In this document: piece by piece, positions 53,504 through 63,865 of the stretch
Layout of the letters: every line of letters starts with the position of its first letter
How positions within the stretch are numbered: the stretch's first letter is position 1
NCBI GenBank assembly: GCA_024684515.1
Contig: JAIKWS010000060.1
Location: 29,673 to 93,672 of the forward strand
Length of the DNA stretch: 64,000 bases
Direction of reading: 5' to 3'
DNA from: Prevotella sp.
GTDB taxonomy: Bacteria > Bacteroidota > Bacteroidia > Bacteroidales > Bacteroidaceae
Translations under genes and position numbers: made by a program
The notes under the pieces: generated by a model
The model's input: only the letters and a program-made list of their open reading frames with translations
Told to the model about the DNA's origin: nothing
Database searches by the model: none

Positions 53504-56500
53504 CTATTTCTCCTTTTTCTTTCGATGTGAAAATAGATCTCGCAGACCGTTGAAATCCTTTTTCATGATGATGCCGATGCCTTGAGTGTTGAGAGAGGAA
53601 TGGGTAAAGTAACGATCGTTGGTCTGGTTATAGGCCTTTAGTGCCAGGCTGCCTCCAGGAGTAAGCAGATAGCTGATGTCAAAGTCACCGATAAATGATG
53701 GCGTTGCCTGCGTAGCATTGTCGCGATAGCCGAATTGACCGTTGATGAGAAGACGGTTGTTGAGCATCCGTCCACTGATCAGTCCCTCATACTCAGCATT
53801 ATGCCAGCCTTCATTGCCGGTAGAGATATTGGCTCCAAAGTTCCAGTCGTCGTTTCTGATGACTTGAGAGAGCAGCTGATTGATCTGTGAGGAGACCGTT
53901 CCTGAGAGCAGGCTCTGCATGGCGAGTTCGGTCTGTCCATAAGTCTGTGTGGTGGCATTGTTGGCTCCCTGTGTGTAGAAACGGCCAATTCCCAGCAGAT
54001 AGACTACTTGTTGGTTCATCTCCTGTTCGCTGGAAATGATAGATCGGATCATTTGCTGTTCCTCGCTGTTAACAGTAGGCATCTCCAGGTCGAATTCCAC
54101 ATGCGGGTCACCGGCTGTTCCAAGAATGTTCATCAGACAGTTTACGCGGATGGTATTGCTGGTGAATGAGTTGCCTAGGCCCAAGTCTGACAGCGACACG
54201 CCGTTGACCGTGTGTAAGGCTTTCAGGCTGAGTGACGCCTGAAGAGGATCGCCTCCGAAGACGAGTGTGCTACCTGGCTGGAAAGTGAAATTCTTTTTGA
54301 TGATGTTTTGTATGGTCATGCTATAAGTACCTCGCTCTACGTTATAGGTACCGAACATCTGGAATGGTCCCTTGTTATAATACGAGGCACGCAAGACGCC
54401 ATTGCCGTTGAGGGTGATGTAGTCACCGGAGTGCTGGTCCATCAATAGACGCAGCGTCGCATCGGGAGTGGCATTGATACGAAGGTTCAGACGAAGGTCT
54501 CCTGACTGGCGTACAGGCTGATTGGTGGAGGGGACAGTCGTATCTTTTGTTTCCTTTGTCAGAGAGCTATTGGTCCAGGTGATGAACTGCTGACGATTGA
54601 TGGCATCGGGATTGGCAGCGTTATATATAAAGTAGGAAGATGGGGTGGGGGTGACATCACAGTCGATTACCACTTCACCAGGTTTCCCTTGCAGGCTAGC
54701 ATTACCATTCACAGTTACCGAGCCACCAATGGTGCTTCCTGCTTCCAAACTCGGGAAGTCGTATGCTAGCAGATTGTCAGCATTGGCATGTAGTGAGAAT
54801 CCAAAATTCTTGAAATTGGTGTGGTTGATGGTGCCATTAAGCAATGCCAGGTTGTGGTCACGGTCGTAGACGTGAAAGTCGTTGAAGGCAATCGTTCCTG
54901 ATGACAGCCTGACGGTGTCGTCCTGGAAAGTATAGGTGGTACCAAGCGGCTTGATGGATGCCAGACCCTTGACTACGGCATCGCCACTAAGGTCTATTTT
55001 CTTCAGTGGTCCGAATATACGTACATCGCCAAAGACATTACCACTGATTTCACTAATAAAGCTCTTTGTGAACGATTGAATGAACCCCAGACTCGTCCCT
55101 CTTGCACGGATGCCCAGGTCAATGGACTTTTGGCGTGGTGATATGAAGCCATCGATATATGTCTGTTCCTCAGCACCATCGTCAATGGCTGCGTCGATGT
55201 CTATCTGTCCCTCTTCATTGTTCCATAGTGCATGAGCCTCAAGGGCTCCCATATGTGCTTCCTGGAATAAGAAGTCGTTGACTGTGATATCTGCCCATGC
55301 CTCTGCATTCTTGAAGGCGTGGCAGACATAGGCATTGCCAGTAACTTTTCCACCAAACCGGACGGAGCGGAAGTTGACAATATCCAGAATGGAGGCAATA
55401 TCTACTCCATTGATGTCGAGGATGAGAGAGTCATTCTCATTTGTCGAGGCAATGCCATCCACAATGATATGTTCATTGTCATGATGGAGCGTGAACTGGT
55501 CGATCATCAAGCGTTTTTCACTATAGAGAATATCACAGGGTTCAAGGTCCCAGACCATTCCTTTCATGATTAGCTGCGAGGGCATGACACGTACATGTGT
55601 CTCGCGTATGCCATCATCGTTCTTGTAATGGCGGGTGATGGTGTTGATAGTTCCACCGCCAGACTGATCGGAATTGATAGTGATAGCGGAATAGAGCTGG
55701 TCATCCCTGCTGTCTGCCGTGAGCTGCATATTCATCATATTGCCTTTTGCCGTCAATTGTGATGCTTGTAGGTCAAGATGCGTACTATCGCCCTTGGTGT
55801 TCATCTGGAGGGATGCATTTTTATAGTTGCCTGAGGCATAGCTGAAGGATGGTATCTTGGCATTGACATCAATTTGATGGATAGAGTCTACTACCTGGGC
55901 ATCTAAATGGAGCGGACCATCTAGGTCTAGCGGAATGCCTAGTAACTTCTGTAGCCACTGACTATTGGTGAGCTCTAAATGGAGTGTGAAATCATTGTCA
56001 GACAATGGCCTGTCTGGAAATAGCATCGGAACGGAAGAAAAGACGCTGTTTGCCAACGTGTTCCAATGGTATCTCCCGCTGATCATTCCCTCTCCGAAAT
56101 CGCTGTAGAGATTCAAATAGTGATTACCTTCCGTAAAGCCGGACTTGATATGCAGATTGTCGAGATGATAGTGGGCCGTATCGTTCTGGGCAAGGATAAA
56201 ATCGTCTAGGTCGATGGTCCCTTCTGCATCTACCAGAGAAGTGGCGGCCACGTCGGCATCGATAATTGCAGAGAAGACGGCATCATCCCATCTGTCAGAG
56301 AGATGAAGTGCCTGTGGAGCAAAATGACTTATATCGCCAGTTACGCGTATATGTGGCAATGACAGGATGTTGGCAACTGATCCTTCAACGTCTACTTTCG
56401 CATTTGGATCATCGATACTCAGCTTCCCTCTGAAATTGTCTGAAAAATAGGTTCCTTCTACGAACAGGTTGTTGTAGCTGTAGTTTTTCCAGTCTACTTG

Positions 56501-57835
56501 TGGTATCTTTGCCTTGACGTTTACTGTTTGGTTAATGGCCTGTAGGTCAAGGTCTGCAGAGATGGTTCCCAGAGAGGGGTTGCTGAACAGTTGCTGTAAG
56601 TCGAGGCTGTCTGTATGTACGACGGCATCCCATTGCTTTAGGCTGCTGGCCATCTTACCCTGATACGTCAGCATGCCAATCGATGTGTTTATCTTTCCTA
56701 TGACTGCTGTTTCATCATCCTGGTGCTGGGAAACTTGTGCTGTAAGACTGACGTCTCCCAGATTGGTAATGAACTGAGGAACAATGGGCAGTATCATGTG
56801 TAGTTCGTCCAGCAACCGATTTGAAACAAAAAGGTTTTCGATGTTGGCATGGTAATGGTCGTTGCGATAGCTACCGTCTGCTGTCATTTGGATGAGATGG
56901 TCTGGCGAGCTGATATTGAGATGTCGCAAATCAAATCCTTTCTGAGTCCCACTGCCAGAGGCGTCTATACTGAAAGTGTATTCTCTAGGAATCTGGCTCG
57001 GTAATAGGCTGGAGAAATCATCTAGTAAAATATTGCTATGTAGTTGATTGACTGATAATTTTAATGTTGATGGAATATCATCTTTTTGATAGTAGGCCGC
57101 CAAGGTGTCGATACTAAGGGATGAGTTGGGTGTGGCGAAGGCAAAATTCGTGAGGGAGGCATTGTTTGGTCCTGCCTCCAGTTTTAATGCCAGCTCACGG
57201 AGTTCTAGCCCAGACTGTTCTTTTAACGACAATCGTTTGATGTCTAGGCTTAAGGTGTCGGGGGTGAGATGATGTAGCAGGGCATGGGTGCTGACATCAG
57301 ATATCTTTATATGCTGAGGGTTGAAACGTCCGGGTGTACTAGGGGCGTCCAGTTGGTCATAGCTAATAGCCATCCTTCTGACGATAAGAGATCCGAGACG
57401 GAGGTCCAGTTTCATGGGCTCGTCCTTCTCCTCCTTGGAAGAAAGTGCATCTATGGCAAACTGATAGTTGGGCTCTGCATTGGCACTGTCACGATACAGG
57501 CGGGCTTCTACTCCAAACAGCTGTGCGGAAGAAATCTCAATGCGTCCATCCAGTAATGGTAGCAAATCGATTCTTACTGACATTCTGCGTGCCTGGACCA
57601 TTTCCAAGGAACGCTGGTCATGAATCACGACATCGTCAACAGTTACTCGGTTGAGGAATCCTAGATCTACCCGTCCGATAGTCACTTCCGTATTCAGTTT
57701 CTTACTGATAGCTCCAGCCACTAGCTGTCCTAGCCAGTTCTGAACGAATGGCAGTTGGATAAGCACAACAATGAGCACATACAGAGCCAGAAGACTCCAT
57801 ATTGTCCAACTGATAAAATGCTTTATCTTCTTCAA
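53504..57835 (-). CDS. tamB: TamB-like translocation and assembly module protein
   Basis: The 1443-residue protein has one N-terminal transmembrane helix (IWSLLALYVLIVVLIQLPFV, about 11-30), followed by a very long beta-rich region of the AsmA/TamB type that would span the periplasm as a hydrophobic groove. The C-terminal TamB domain (DUF490, about 1080-1400) contains PSSYFIYNAANPDAIN, GTYSMTIQNIIKKNFTFQPGS and QVVYLLGIGRFY. TamB family proteins are implicated in phospholipid movement to, and protein assembly in, the outer membrane. The length is normal for Bacteroidota. It is transcribed divergently from nqrA, and its -7 box TAATTTTG lies at 57887-57894. Confidence 0.9.
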   Translation of the reverse strand: MKKIKHFISWTIWSLLALYVLIVVLIQLPFVQNWLGQLVAGAISKKLNTEVTIGRVDLGFLNRVTVDDVVIHDQRSLEMVQARRMSVRIDLLPLLDGRIEISSAQLFGVEARLYRDSANAEPNYQFAIDALSSKEEKDEPMKLDLRLGSLIVRRMAISYDQLDAPSTPGRFNPQHIKISDVSTHALLHHLTPDTLSLDIKRLSLKEQSGLELRELALKLEAGPNNASLTNFAFATPNSSLSIDTLAAYYQKDDIPSTLKLSVNQLHSNILLDDFSSLLPSQIPREYTFSIDASGSGTQKGFDLRHLNISSPDHLIQMTADGSYRNDHYHANIENLFVSNRLLDELHMILPIVPQFITNLGDVSLTAQVSQHQDDETAVIGKINTSIGMLTYQGKMASSLKQWDAVVHTDSLDLQQLFSNPSLGTISADLDLQAINQTVNVKAKIPQVDWKNYSYNNLFVEGTYFSDNFRGKLSIDDPNAKVDVEGSVANILSLPHIRVTGDISHFAPQALHLSDRWDDAVFSAIIDADVAATSLVDAEGTIDLDDFILAQNDTAHYHLDNLHIKSGFTEGNHYLNLYSDFGEGMISGRYHWNTLANSVFSSVPMLFPDRPLSDNDFTLHLELTNSQWLQKLLGIPLDLDGPLHLDAQVVDSIHQIDVNAKIPSFSYASGNYKNASLQMNTKGDSTHLDLQASQLTAKGNMMNMQLTADSRDDQLYSAITINSDQSGGGTINTITRHYKNDDGIRETHVRVMPSQLIMKGMVWDLEPCDILYSEKRLMIDQFTLHHDNEHIIVDGIASTNENDSLILDINGVDIASILDIVNFRSVRFGGKVTGNAYVCHAFKNAEAWADITVNDFLFQEAHMGALEAHALWNNEEGQIDIDAAIDDGAEEQTYIDGFISPRQKSIDLGIRARGTSLGFIQSFTKSFISEISGNVFGDVRIFGPLKKIDLSGDAVVKGLASIKPLGTTYTFQDDTVRLSSGTIAFNDFHVYDRDHNLALLNGTINHTNFKNFGFSLHANADNLLAYDFPSLEAGSTIGGSVTVNGNASLQGKPGEVVIDCDVTPTPSSYFIYNAANPDAINRQQFITWTNSSLTKETKDTTVPSTNQPVRQSGDLRLNLRINATPDATLRLLMDQHSGDYITLNGNGVLRASYYNKGPFQMFGTYNVERGTYSMTIQNIIKKNFTFQPGSTLVFGGDPLQASLSLKALHTVNGVSLSDLGLGNSFTSNTIRVNCLMNILGTAGDPHVEFDLEMPTVNSEEQQMIRSIISSEQEMNQQVVYLLGIGRFYTQGANNATTQTYGQTELAMQSLLSGTVSSQINQLLSQVIRNDDWNFGANISTGNEGWHNAEYEGLISGRMLNNRLLINGQFGYRDNATQATPSFIGDFDISYLLTPGGSLALKAYNQTNDRYFTHSSLNTQGIGIIMKKDFNGLRDLFSHRKKKEK

Positions 57836-57886
57836 AATTCGCTATTCCGAGGTGACAAATGTCAGTTACGATTATCTTTTATGTTG

Positions 57887-57894
57887 CAAAATTA
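57887..57894 (-). promoter_or_regulatory. -7 box of the tamB promoter
   Basis: TAATTTTG (minus strand) matches TAnnTTTG and is followed by GCAACATAAAAG, with the start codon 52 nt downstream. The -33 element is not clear. Confidence 0.5.
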
Positions 57895-57958
57895 CGATAA
57901 ATTCTTTTCATTTTACTATTTTCGTCGACAAATTCTGCTCGTTCTTACTAATTTTTAT

Positions 57959-57966
57959 TAATTTTG
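57959..57966 (+). promoter_or_regulatory. -7 box of the nqr operon promoter
   Basis: TAATTTTG matches TAnnTTTG and lies 38 nt before the nqrA ATG. The -33 region (TTCTG near 57934) is only a weak match. Confidence 0.5.
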
Positions 57967-58004
57967 CAGACGCTTAATATGTTTTTTATTAAACTATAAC
58001 AATA

Positions 58005-59348
58005 ATGTCAAATTTAATCAAGCTACACAAAGGCTTGGACATAAAGCTTCAGGGCAAAGCCGAGGAAACACTTCTCAGTTTGAAGTCGAATGGCCACTAT
58101 GCGATGGTGCCTGACGATTTTGAGGGGGTGACGCCCAAGGTTGTCGTCAATGAGGGGGATATGGTCAAAGCCGGGGATGCGCTATTTGTCAATAAGCAAT
58201 ATCCCGAAGTGAGTTTTGCTTCGCCCGTCAGCGGAAAGGTGACTGCTGTAGTGCGAGGGGAACGAAGGAAAGTGCTCTGTGTGAAAGTTGAAGCTGACAA
58301 GGAGCAAAGCTATGTGGACTTCGGCAAGAAGGACGTGGCGAAGATGGATGCGAAAGCCGTGATAGAAAGCTTGCTAAAAGCGGGTATCTTTGGCTATATC
58401 AATCAGTTGCCATATGCCGTCTCAACAAACCCTCAGGTTATGCCGAAGGCTATTTTCGTTTCTGCCCTAAGGGACAAGCCGTTGGCATGTGACTTCGAGT
58501 ATGAAGTAAAGGGACAGGAACATGATTTCCAGACTGGTCTTTCTGCACTGGCTAAGATTGCGAAAACCTATCTTGGCGTGGGCAAGGGCTCAGCACTGGA
58601 AGGCATGAAAGACGTAGAGGTCACCGTATTTGACGGACCCTGTCCTGCCGGTAATGTGGGTGTGCAGGTCAATCATCTTGATCCTGTCAACAAAGGCGAG
58701 GTGGTATGGACCATTGGCGACCCTACTACAGTTCTCTTTATCGGAAGGCTCTTCAATAGCGGCAAGACAGATCTGCGTCGGTTGGTTGCACTCTGTGGCA
58801 GCGAGGTGAAAAAGCCCTGCCATGTGGAGATGCTAGTAGGCGAAGAACTGTCCACGCTACTTTCTAACAGTTATGATGCTGATCATCATGTGCGCATCAT
58901 AAATGGTAATGTGCTGACTGGGCGTCAGACCAATAAAGACGGCTATCTAGGTGCTCACACCAGCGAGATTACCGTGATACCTGAAGGTGACGATGCCGAC
59001 GAGTTTGCCGGATGGATTATGCCACGACTGAAGCAGTTCTCCGTCAACCGTAGCTATTTCTCCTGGCTGCAAGGCAAGAAGGCTTATGCGCTCGATGCCC
59101 GTGTGAAGGGTGGCGAGCGTCACATGATCATGAGTGGTGAATATGATCGTGTGCTGCCTATGGACATCTATGGTGAGTATCTTATCAAGGCCGTCATTAC
59201 TGGTGACATTGACAAGATGGAACAGCTAGGCATCTACGAGATCAGTCCGGAAGACTTCGCACTGGCTGAATTCGTCGACTCTTCTAAGCTGGAGCTGCAG
59301 CGTATCGTGCGTGAGGGACTGGACCTCCTGCGTAAGGAGAATGCGTGA
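58005..59348 (+). CDS. nqrA: Na+-translocating NADH:quinone reductase subunit A
   Basis: NqrA is the soluble cytoplasmic subunit of the six-subunit Na+-NQR complex, which oxidises NADH, reduces quinone and pumps Na+. The 447-residue protein begins SNLIKLHKGLDIKLQGKAEE and contains DDFEGVTPKVVVNEGDMVKAGD, a barrel-sandwich segment typical of NqrA and RnfC. VFDGPCPAGNVGVQVNHLDPV near 210 and the C-terminal EFVDSSKLELQRIVREGLDLL are also family marks. It leads the complete nqrABCDEF operon, with nqrB 33 nt downstream. Confidence 0.96.
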   Translation: MSNLIKLHKGLDIKLQGKAEETLLSLKSNGHYAMVPDDFEGVTPKVVVNEGDMVKAGDALFVNKQYPEVSFASPVSGKVTAVVRGERRKVLCVKVEADKEQSYVDFGKKDVAKMDAKAVIESLLKAGIFGYINQLPYAVSTNPQVMPKAIFVSALRDKPLACDFEYEVKGQEHDFQTGLSALAKIAKTYLGVGKGSALEGMKDVEVTVFDGPCPAGNVGVQVNHLDPVNKGEVVWTIGDPTTVLFIGRLFNSGKTDLRRLVALCGSEVKKPCHVEMLVGEELSTLLSNSYDADHHVRIINGNVLTGRQTNKDGYLGAHTSEITVIPEGDDADEFAGWIMPRLKQFSVNRSYFSWLQGKKAYALDARVKGGERHMIMSGEYDRVLPMDIYGEYLIKAVITGDIDKMEQLGIYEISPEDFALAEFVDSSKLELQRIVREGLDLLRKENA

Positions 59349-59381
59349 GGAATCATCAATTGAAAATAGGAAAATAGAATT

Positions 59382-60566
59382 ATGAGCGCATTAAGAAACT
59401 ATCTTAACAAGATAAAACCGAACTTCGAGAAGGATGGTAAGCTACATGCTTTCCATAGTCTTTTCGATGGTTTTGAAACGTTCCTGTATGTTCCCAACAA
59501 GACCTCCAGGAACGGGGTACATATCCATGATGCTATCGACTCGAAACGCATCATGAGTATGGTGGTACTTGCACTGATGCCTGCGCTGCTCTTTGGCATG
59601 TACAATGTAGGCTATCAGAACTATCTGGCCGCGGGAAAACTGGCTGAGGCAGGATTCTTCGAACTTTTCTTCTTCGGATTCCTGGCTGTGCTGCCTAAGA
59701 TCCTGGTCAGCTATATTGTTGGACTGGGAATAGAATTTGCCTGGGCCCAATGGAAAGGTGAGGAGATTCAGGAGGGATTTCTCGTATCGGGTATTCTCAT
59801 TCCGATGATCATCCCTGTCAACTGTCCGCTATGGATACTTGCCATTGCGGTGGCCTTTGCCGTCATCATAGGTAAGGAGATCTTCGGTGGCACGGGTATG
59901 AATATCTTCAATCCGGCACTGATCTGTCGCGCTTTCCTTTTCTTTGCCTACCCCTCGATGATGAGTGGCGATAAGGTGTGGGTTGCCGACGAATCGATTC
60001 TGGGCCTTGGTCATAACCTGGCAGAAATATCCTCCGTAGATGCTTTCACGCAGGCCACGCCACTGGCTGAGGTTGGTCAGGGCATTAACCCCATCGACAC
60101 TGGCACAAGCCTCTGCGATATGATCTGTGGCTTCATCCCAGGTTCTATTGGCGAGACCTCTGTCATTGCCATCGCACTAGGAGCCTGTCTGTTGCTAATC
60201 ACGGGCATCGCTTCGTGGAAGACCATGCTGAGTGTGTTTGTGGGTGGCTCTCTGATGGCTGCTTTGTTTGCTGCACTTGGCTCTACCGTCATCCCCTGGT
60301 ATGAGCATCTGGTGCTCGGTGGCTTTGCCTTCGGTGCTGTCTTCATGGCTACTGATCCTGTCACCTCTGCCCGCACAGAGACTGGCAAATGGATTTATGG
60401 ATTCCTGATTGGCGTGATGGCCATTGTGATCCGTGTGCTCAATCCGGGCTATCCTGAGGGCATGATGCTGGCCATCCTGCTGATGAATATGTTTGCTCCT
60501 ACTATCGACCACTTCGTGGTGGAGCGTAATGTGTCAAGACGAATGAAGAGAGGAGGTACAAAATGA
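59382..60566 (+). CDS. nqrB: Na+-translocating NADH:quinone reductase subunit B
   Basis: NqrB is a membrane subunit that carries covalent FMN and riboflavin and lines the Na+ path. The 394-residue protein has about ten hydrophobic segments. It shows RNGVHIHDAIDSKRIMSMV near 43, GILIPMIIPVNCPLWILAI near 137, GGTGMNIFNPALICRAF near 170, and DAFTQATPLAE near 214, where the Thr in QAT matches the usual flavinylation site. ATDPVTSARTETGKWIYG lies towards the end. Its stop overlaps the nqrC start (ATGA). Confidence 0.96.
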   Translation: MSALRNYLNKIKPNFEKDGKLHAFHSLFDGFETFLYVPNKTSRNGVHIHDAIDSKRIMSMVVLALMPALLFGMYNVGYQNYLAAGKLAEAGFFELFFFGFLAVLPKILVSYIVGLGIEFAWAQWKGEEIQEGFLVSGILIPMIIPVNCPLWILAIAVAFAVIIGKEIFGGTGMNIFNPALICRAFLFFAYPSMMSGDKVWVADESILGLGHNLAEISSVDAFTQATPLAEVGQGINPIDTGTSLCDMICGFIPGSIGETSVIAIALGACLLLITGIASWKTMLSVFVGGSLMAALFAALGSTVIPWYEHLVLGGFAFGAVFMATDPVTSARTETGKWIYGFLIGVMAIVIRVLNPGYPEGMMLAILLMNMFAPTIDHFVVERNVSRRMKRGGTK

Positions 60567-61264
60567 AAGAGTCGACAAAGCTGAATACCAACAGCAACGC
60601 GTACATTATTATATATAGTGCGATACTTGTGGCAATCGTTGCCTTCCTGCTGGCTTTTGTCTATCAGGCACTCAAGCCTAGGCAGGATGCCAACGTGGCA
60701 CTCGATGTGAAGAAGCAGATTCTATACTCTCTGAATATCCGTGACCTCGATGGTGCCGCTGCAGAAGCCAAGTATGCTGAGGTGGTGAAAGAAGAGGGAG
60801 AACTGGATGGACAGAAATTCTATCGCTGCCAGGTTGGCGATGACGACGTGTATGTCGTCTCACTTAAAGGCATGGGCCTCTGGGGAGGCATCAGCGGTTA
60901 TATCTCCTTGCATGGCAACGAGAACGCAACGGTCTATGGTGCCTACTTCAATCACGAGAGCGAGACTGCCGGACTGGGAGCCGAGATTAAGGACTCACAG
61001 GAGTGGCAGGAGAAATTCATTGGCAAGAAGGTCTTCGTCGATGGTACTGATACTCATGAGGTAGCCCTTGCCGTGGTGAAGAATGTAGACAACCCTGACA
61101 CGCAGGTCGACTGTGTGACGGGAGCTACACTGACCTCAAATGGTGTTAACGATATGATTAAGACTGGGCTGAAGGACTATGGACAGCGTGCTGCCACCTT
61201 GTTTGGCAATACCGGGAGTCAGCAGAACCTCACAGTCGATGAACCTAAAGTAGAGGAGGAGTAA
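60563..61264 (+). CDS. nqrC: Na+-translocating NADH:quinone reductase subunit C
   Basis: NqrC is anchored by one N-terminal helix (AYIIIYSAILVAIVAFLLAFV, about 11-31) and has an extracytoplasmic FMN-binding domain. The flavinylation motif is seen as VTGATLTSNGVNDMI near 192-206, where the second Thr in GATLT carries FMN in characterised enzymes. GLWGGISGYISL near 100 is also conserved. The 233-residue length fits the family. It overlaps nqrB by four bases and nqrD starts 4 nt after its stop. Confidence 0.96.
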   Translation: MKESTKLNTNSNAYIIIYSAILVAIVAFLLAFVYQALKPRQDANVALDVKKQILYSLNIRDLDGAAAEAKYAEVVKEEGELDGQKFYRCQVGDDDVYVVSLKGMGLWGGISGYISLHGNENATVYGAYFNHESETAGLGAEIKDSQEWQEKFIGKKVFVDGTDTHEVALAVVKNVDNPDTQVDCVTGATLTSNGVNDMIKTGLKDYGQRAATLFGNTGSQQNLTVDEPKVEEE

Positions 61265-61268
61265 AGAT

Positions 61269-61892
61269 ATGGCATTATTCAGTAAACAAAATAAGGAGGT
61301 CTTCACCAATCCGTTGAACCTCGACCACCCGATACTTGGACAAGTGCTGGGTATCTGTTCGGCACTTGCCGTCACCTCGCAGCTGAAGCCTGCCATCGTG
61401 ATGGGACTGGCCGTGACCGTCATCACTGCTTTTTCAAATGTGATCATTTCTATCATACGCAACACCATCCCCAACCGTATACGAATCGTGGTGCAGCTGG
61501 TTGTCGTTGCTGCATTGGTGACCATCGTGTCGCAAATCCTAAAGGCATTTGTCTACGACGTCAGCGTGCAGCTGAGTGTCTATGTGGGACTGATCATCAC
61601 CAACTGTATCCTGATGGGACGTCTCGAGGCCTTCGCCATGCAGAACAAGCCATGGCCGTCGTTCCTCGATGGCGTCGGCAACGGACTTGCCTATGCCATG
61701 ATCCTCGTCATCGTAGGTGCTGTTCGCGAATTGCTGGGTCGGGGCACACTGCTGGGCTTCCAGGTCGTTCCCGACGTCTGCTACGACTGGGGCTATGTCA
61801 ACAATGGCATGATGACCATGCCTGCCATGGCACTTATTCTCGTGGGATGCGTTATTTGGATTCATCGTGCTTACTTTTATAAGGAGAAATAG
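61269..61892 (+). CDS. nqrD: Na+-translocating NADH:quinone reductase subunit D
   Basis: NqrD is a small membrane subunit with about six helices; together with NqrE it forms the Na+-channel-like core, with a bound iron centre. The 207-residue protein has NPLNLDHPILGQVLGICSALAVTSQ at the start, LIITNCILMGRLEAFAM near 105 with the conserved cysteine, and GLAYAMILVIVGAVRELLG near 131. Length and motifs are normal. nqrE follows after 3 nt. Confidence 0.95.
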   Translation: MALFSKQNKEVFTNPLNLDHPILGQVLGICSALAVTSQLKPAIVMGLAVTVITAFSNVIISIIRNTIPNRIRIVVQLVVVAALVTIVSQILKAFVYDVSVQLSVYVGLIITNCILMGRLEAFAMQNKPWPSFLDGVGNGLAYAMILVIVGAVRELLGRGTLLGFQVVPDVCYDWGYVNNGMMTMPAMALILVGCVIWIHRAYFYKEK

Positions 61893-61895
61893 GAT

Positions 61896-62522
61896 ATGGA
61901 ACACGCAATAAGTCTTTTATTCAGGTCGATATTCGTCGACAATATGATTTTCGCCTTCTTCCTCGGCATGTGTTCCTACCTTGCCGTGTCGAAGACTGTG
62001 AAGACATCCCTGGGACTGGGGATGGCAGTGACATTTGTGCTTACCGTCACTGTTCCAGTCAACTATCTGCTACAGACACTGGTGCTGGGTCCCAACTGCC
62101 TGGCTGAGGGCATTGACCTGAGCTATCTGTCATTTATTCTCTTCATTGCTGTCATCGCTGGCATGGTGCAGCTCGTGGAGATGACCGTCGAGAAATACTC
62201 ACCATCGCTCTATGCAGCACTGGGCATCTTCCTGCCACTGATTGCAGTCAACTGTGCCATCATGGGTGCCTCGCTATTCATGCAGCAGCGTATACAGATG
62301 GATCCGGAAAACTCACAGGCCATCACCTCCGTATGGGATGCCATTGTCTATGGCTTCGGATCGGGCATTGGATGGACACTGGCCATCGTGTCGCTGGGAG
62401 CTATTCGCGAGAAGATGCAATATTGTGACGTCCCTAAGCCGCTACAGGGCCTGGGTATAACATTCATCACCGTGGGACTCATGGCTATGGCTATGATGTG
62501 CTTCTCTGGTCTAAATATATAA
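61896..62522 (+). CDS. nqrE: Na+-translocating NADH:quinone reductase subunit E
   Basis: NqrE is the partner of NqrD, with six predicted helices in inverted topology. The 208-residue protein shows [24 protein letters not shown] at about 5-28 with the conserved cysteine, and [19 protein letters not shown] near 112 with the second cysteine of the iron site. [22 protein letters not shown] follows near 150. The nqrF ATG immediately follows its stop codon. Confidence 0.95.
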   Translation: MEHAISLLFRSIFVDNMIFAFFLGMCSYLAVSKTVKTSLGLGMAVTFVLTVTVPVNYLLQTLVLGPNCLAEGIDLSYLSFILFIAVIAGMVQLVEMTVEKYSPSLYAALGIFLPLIAVNCAIMGASLFMQQRIQMDPENSQAITSVWDAIVYGFGSGIGWTLAIVSLGAIREKMQYCDVPKPLQGLGITFITVGLMAMAMMCFSGLNI

Positions 62523-63797
62523 ATGACTATGGCAGAGTTTATTCTATACAGTATAATAGTGTTTCTGATTACGATTCTAGCTATCGTAGTCATCCTGCTC
62601 GTGGCAAAGAAATACCTGTCGCCATCGGGTAATGTGAACATTGAAATCAATGGTGACCGTACCATCAACGTGCCTCAGGGCAACAATCTGATGGCTACGC
62701 TCAATCAGAATGGTATCTTCTTGCCATCTGCATGTGGTGGAAAGGCATCGTGCGGACAATGTAAGGTGCAGGTCCTAGAGGGTGGGGGAGAGATCCTCGA
62801 CTCGGAGAAACCGCACTTCACCCGAAAGGAAATCAAGAACCACTGGCGACTCGGATGCCAATGTAAAGTCAAGGGCGATCTGAAGATACATGTCGATGAG
62901 AGTATCCTTGGCGTGAAGGAGTATGAGTGTACCGTCATCAGCAACAAGAACGTGGCTACCTTCATCAAGGAATTCAAGGTGCAACTGCCTCCTGGCGAGC
63001 ATATGGACTTCCTGCCTGGCTCCTATGCACAGATCAAGATCCCGGCTTTCGATTGCATTGACTACGACAATGACTTTGACAAATCCCTCATTGGTGCTGA
63101 GTACCTACCGTCATGGGAGAAGTTCAAGATGTTCCCGTTGAAGTGCAAGAACCCTGAACCCACCATCCGTGCCTATTCCATGGCCAACTATCCTGCCGAG
63201 GGCGATGTTTTCATGCTCACCGTGCGTATTGCCACACCTCCTTTCAAACCCGACAAGAGCGGATTCATGGAGGTCAACCCAGGTATCGCATCCAGCTATA
63301 TCTTCTCGCTGAAACCTGGTGACAAGGTAGTGATGAGTGGACCATTTGGAGATTTCCATCCTCATTTCGACTCAAGGAAAGAGATGATATGGGTAGGTGG
63401 CGGTGCTGGTATGGCTCCTCTGCGTGCACAAATCATGCACATGACGAAGACCCTCCACACCACCGACCGTGAGATGCACTACTTCTATGGTGCACGTGCC
63501 CTGAACGAGGTGTTCTATCTTGACGACTTCCTTGGACTGGAGAAGGACTATCCCAACTTCCACTTCCATCTCGCACTCGACCGTCCTGATCCTGCTGCCG
63601 ATGCTGCTGGCGTGAAATACACACCAGGCTTTGTACATCAGGTGATGCTCAACACCTATCTGAAGGACCATCCCGCACCCGAGGACGTGGAGTACTACAT
63701 GTGCGGCCCTGGCCCCATGTCTGCAGCCGTGGTGTCGATGCTCGACTCACTGGGTGTAGATCCCGAGAGCATCATGTATGACAATTTCGGAGGATAA
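62523..63797 (+). CDS. nqrF: Na+-translocating NADH:quinone reductase subunit F
   Basis: NqrF is the NADH-oxidising entry subunit. The 424-residue protein has one N-terminal helix (about 4-26) and a 2Fe-2S ferredoxin domain whose ligands lie in ACGGKASCGQCKV (near 70-82) and LGCQC (near 112-116). The FAD domain has RAYSMANYP, and the NADH-binding domain has WVGGGAGMAPLRAQI and YYMCGPGPMSAAV. It ends YDNFGG, as is usual. It completes the operon and is followed by a strong terminator. Confidence 0.97.
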   Translation: MTMAEFILYSIIVFLITILAIVVILLVAKKYLSPSGNVNIEINGDRTINVPQGNNLMATLNQNGIFLPSACGGKASCGQCKVQVLEGGGEILDSEKPHFTRKEIKNHWRLGCQCKVKGDLKIHVDESILGVKEYECTVISNKNVATFIKEFKVQLPPGEHMDFLPGSYAQIKIPAFDCIDYDNDFDKSLIGAEYLPSWEKFKMFPLKCKNPEPTIRAYSMANYPAEGDVFMLTVRIATPPFKPDKSGFMEVNPGIASSYIFSLKPGDKVVMSGPFGDFHPHFDSRKEMIWVGGGAGMAPLRAQIMHMTKTLHTTDREMHYFYGARALNEVFYLDDFLGLEKDYPNFHFHLALDRPDPAADAAGVKYTPGFVHQVMLNTYLKDHPAPEDVEYYMCGPGPMSAAVVSMLDSLGVDPESIMYDNFGG

Positions 63798-63826
63798 CGT
63801 ACTACAAGCTACACTTCCAAATCATT

Positions 63827-63865
63827 GCACGAATCAGCGAGACAACCCGCTGGTTCGTGCTTTTT
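63827..63865 (+). terminator. Rho-independent terminator of the nqr operon
   Basis: GCACGAATCAGCG and CGCTGGTTCGTGC form a 13-bp stem with one G-U, an 8-nt loop and a following TTTTT. It ends directly at the probable 5' end of a group II intron. Confidence 0.85.
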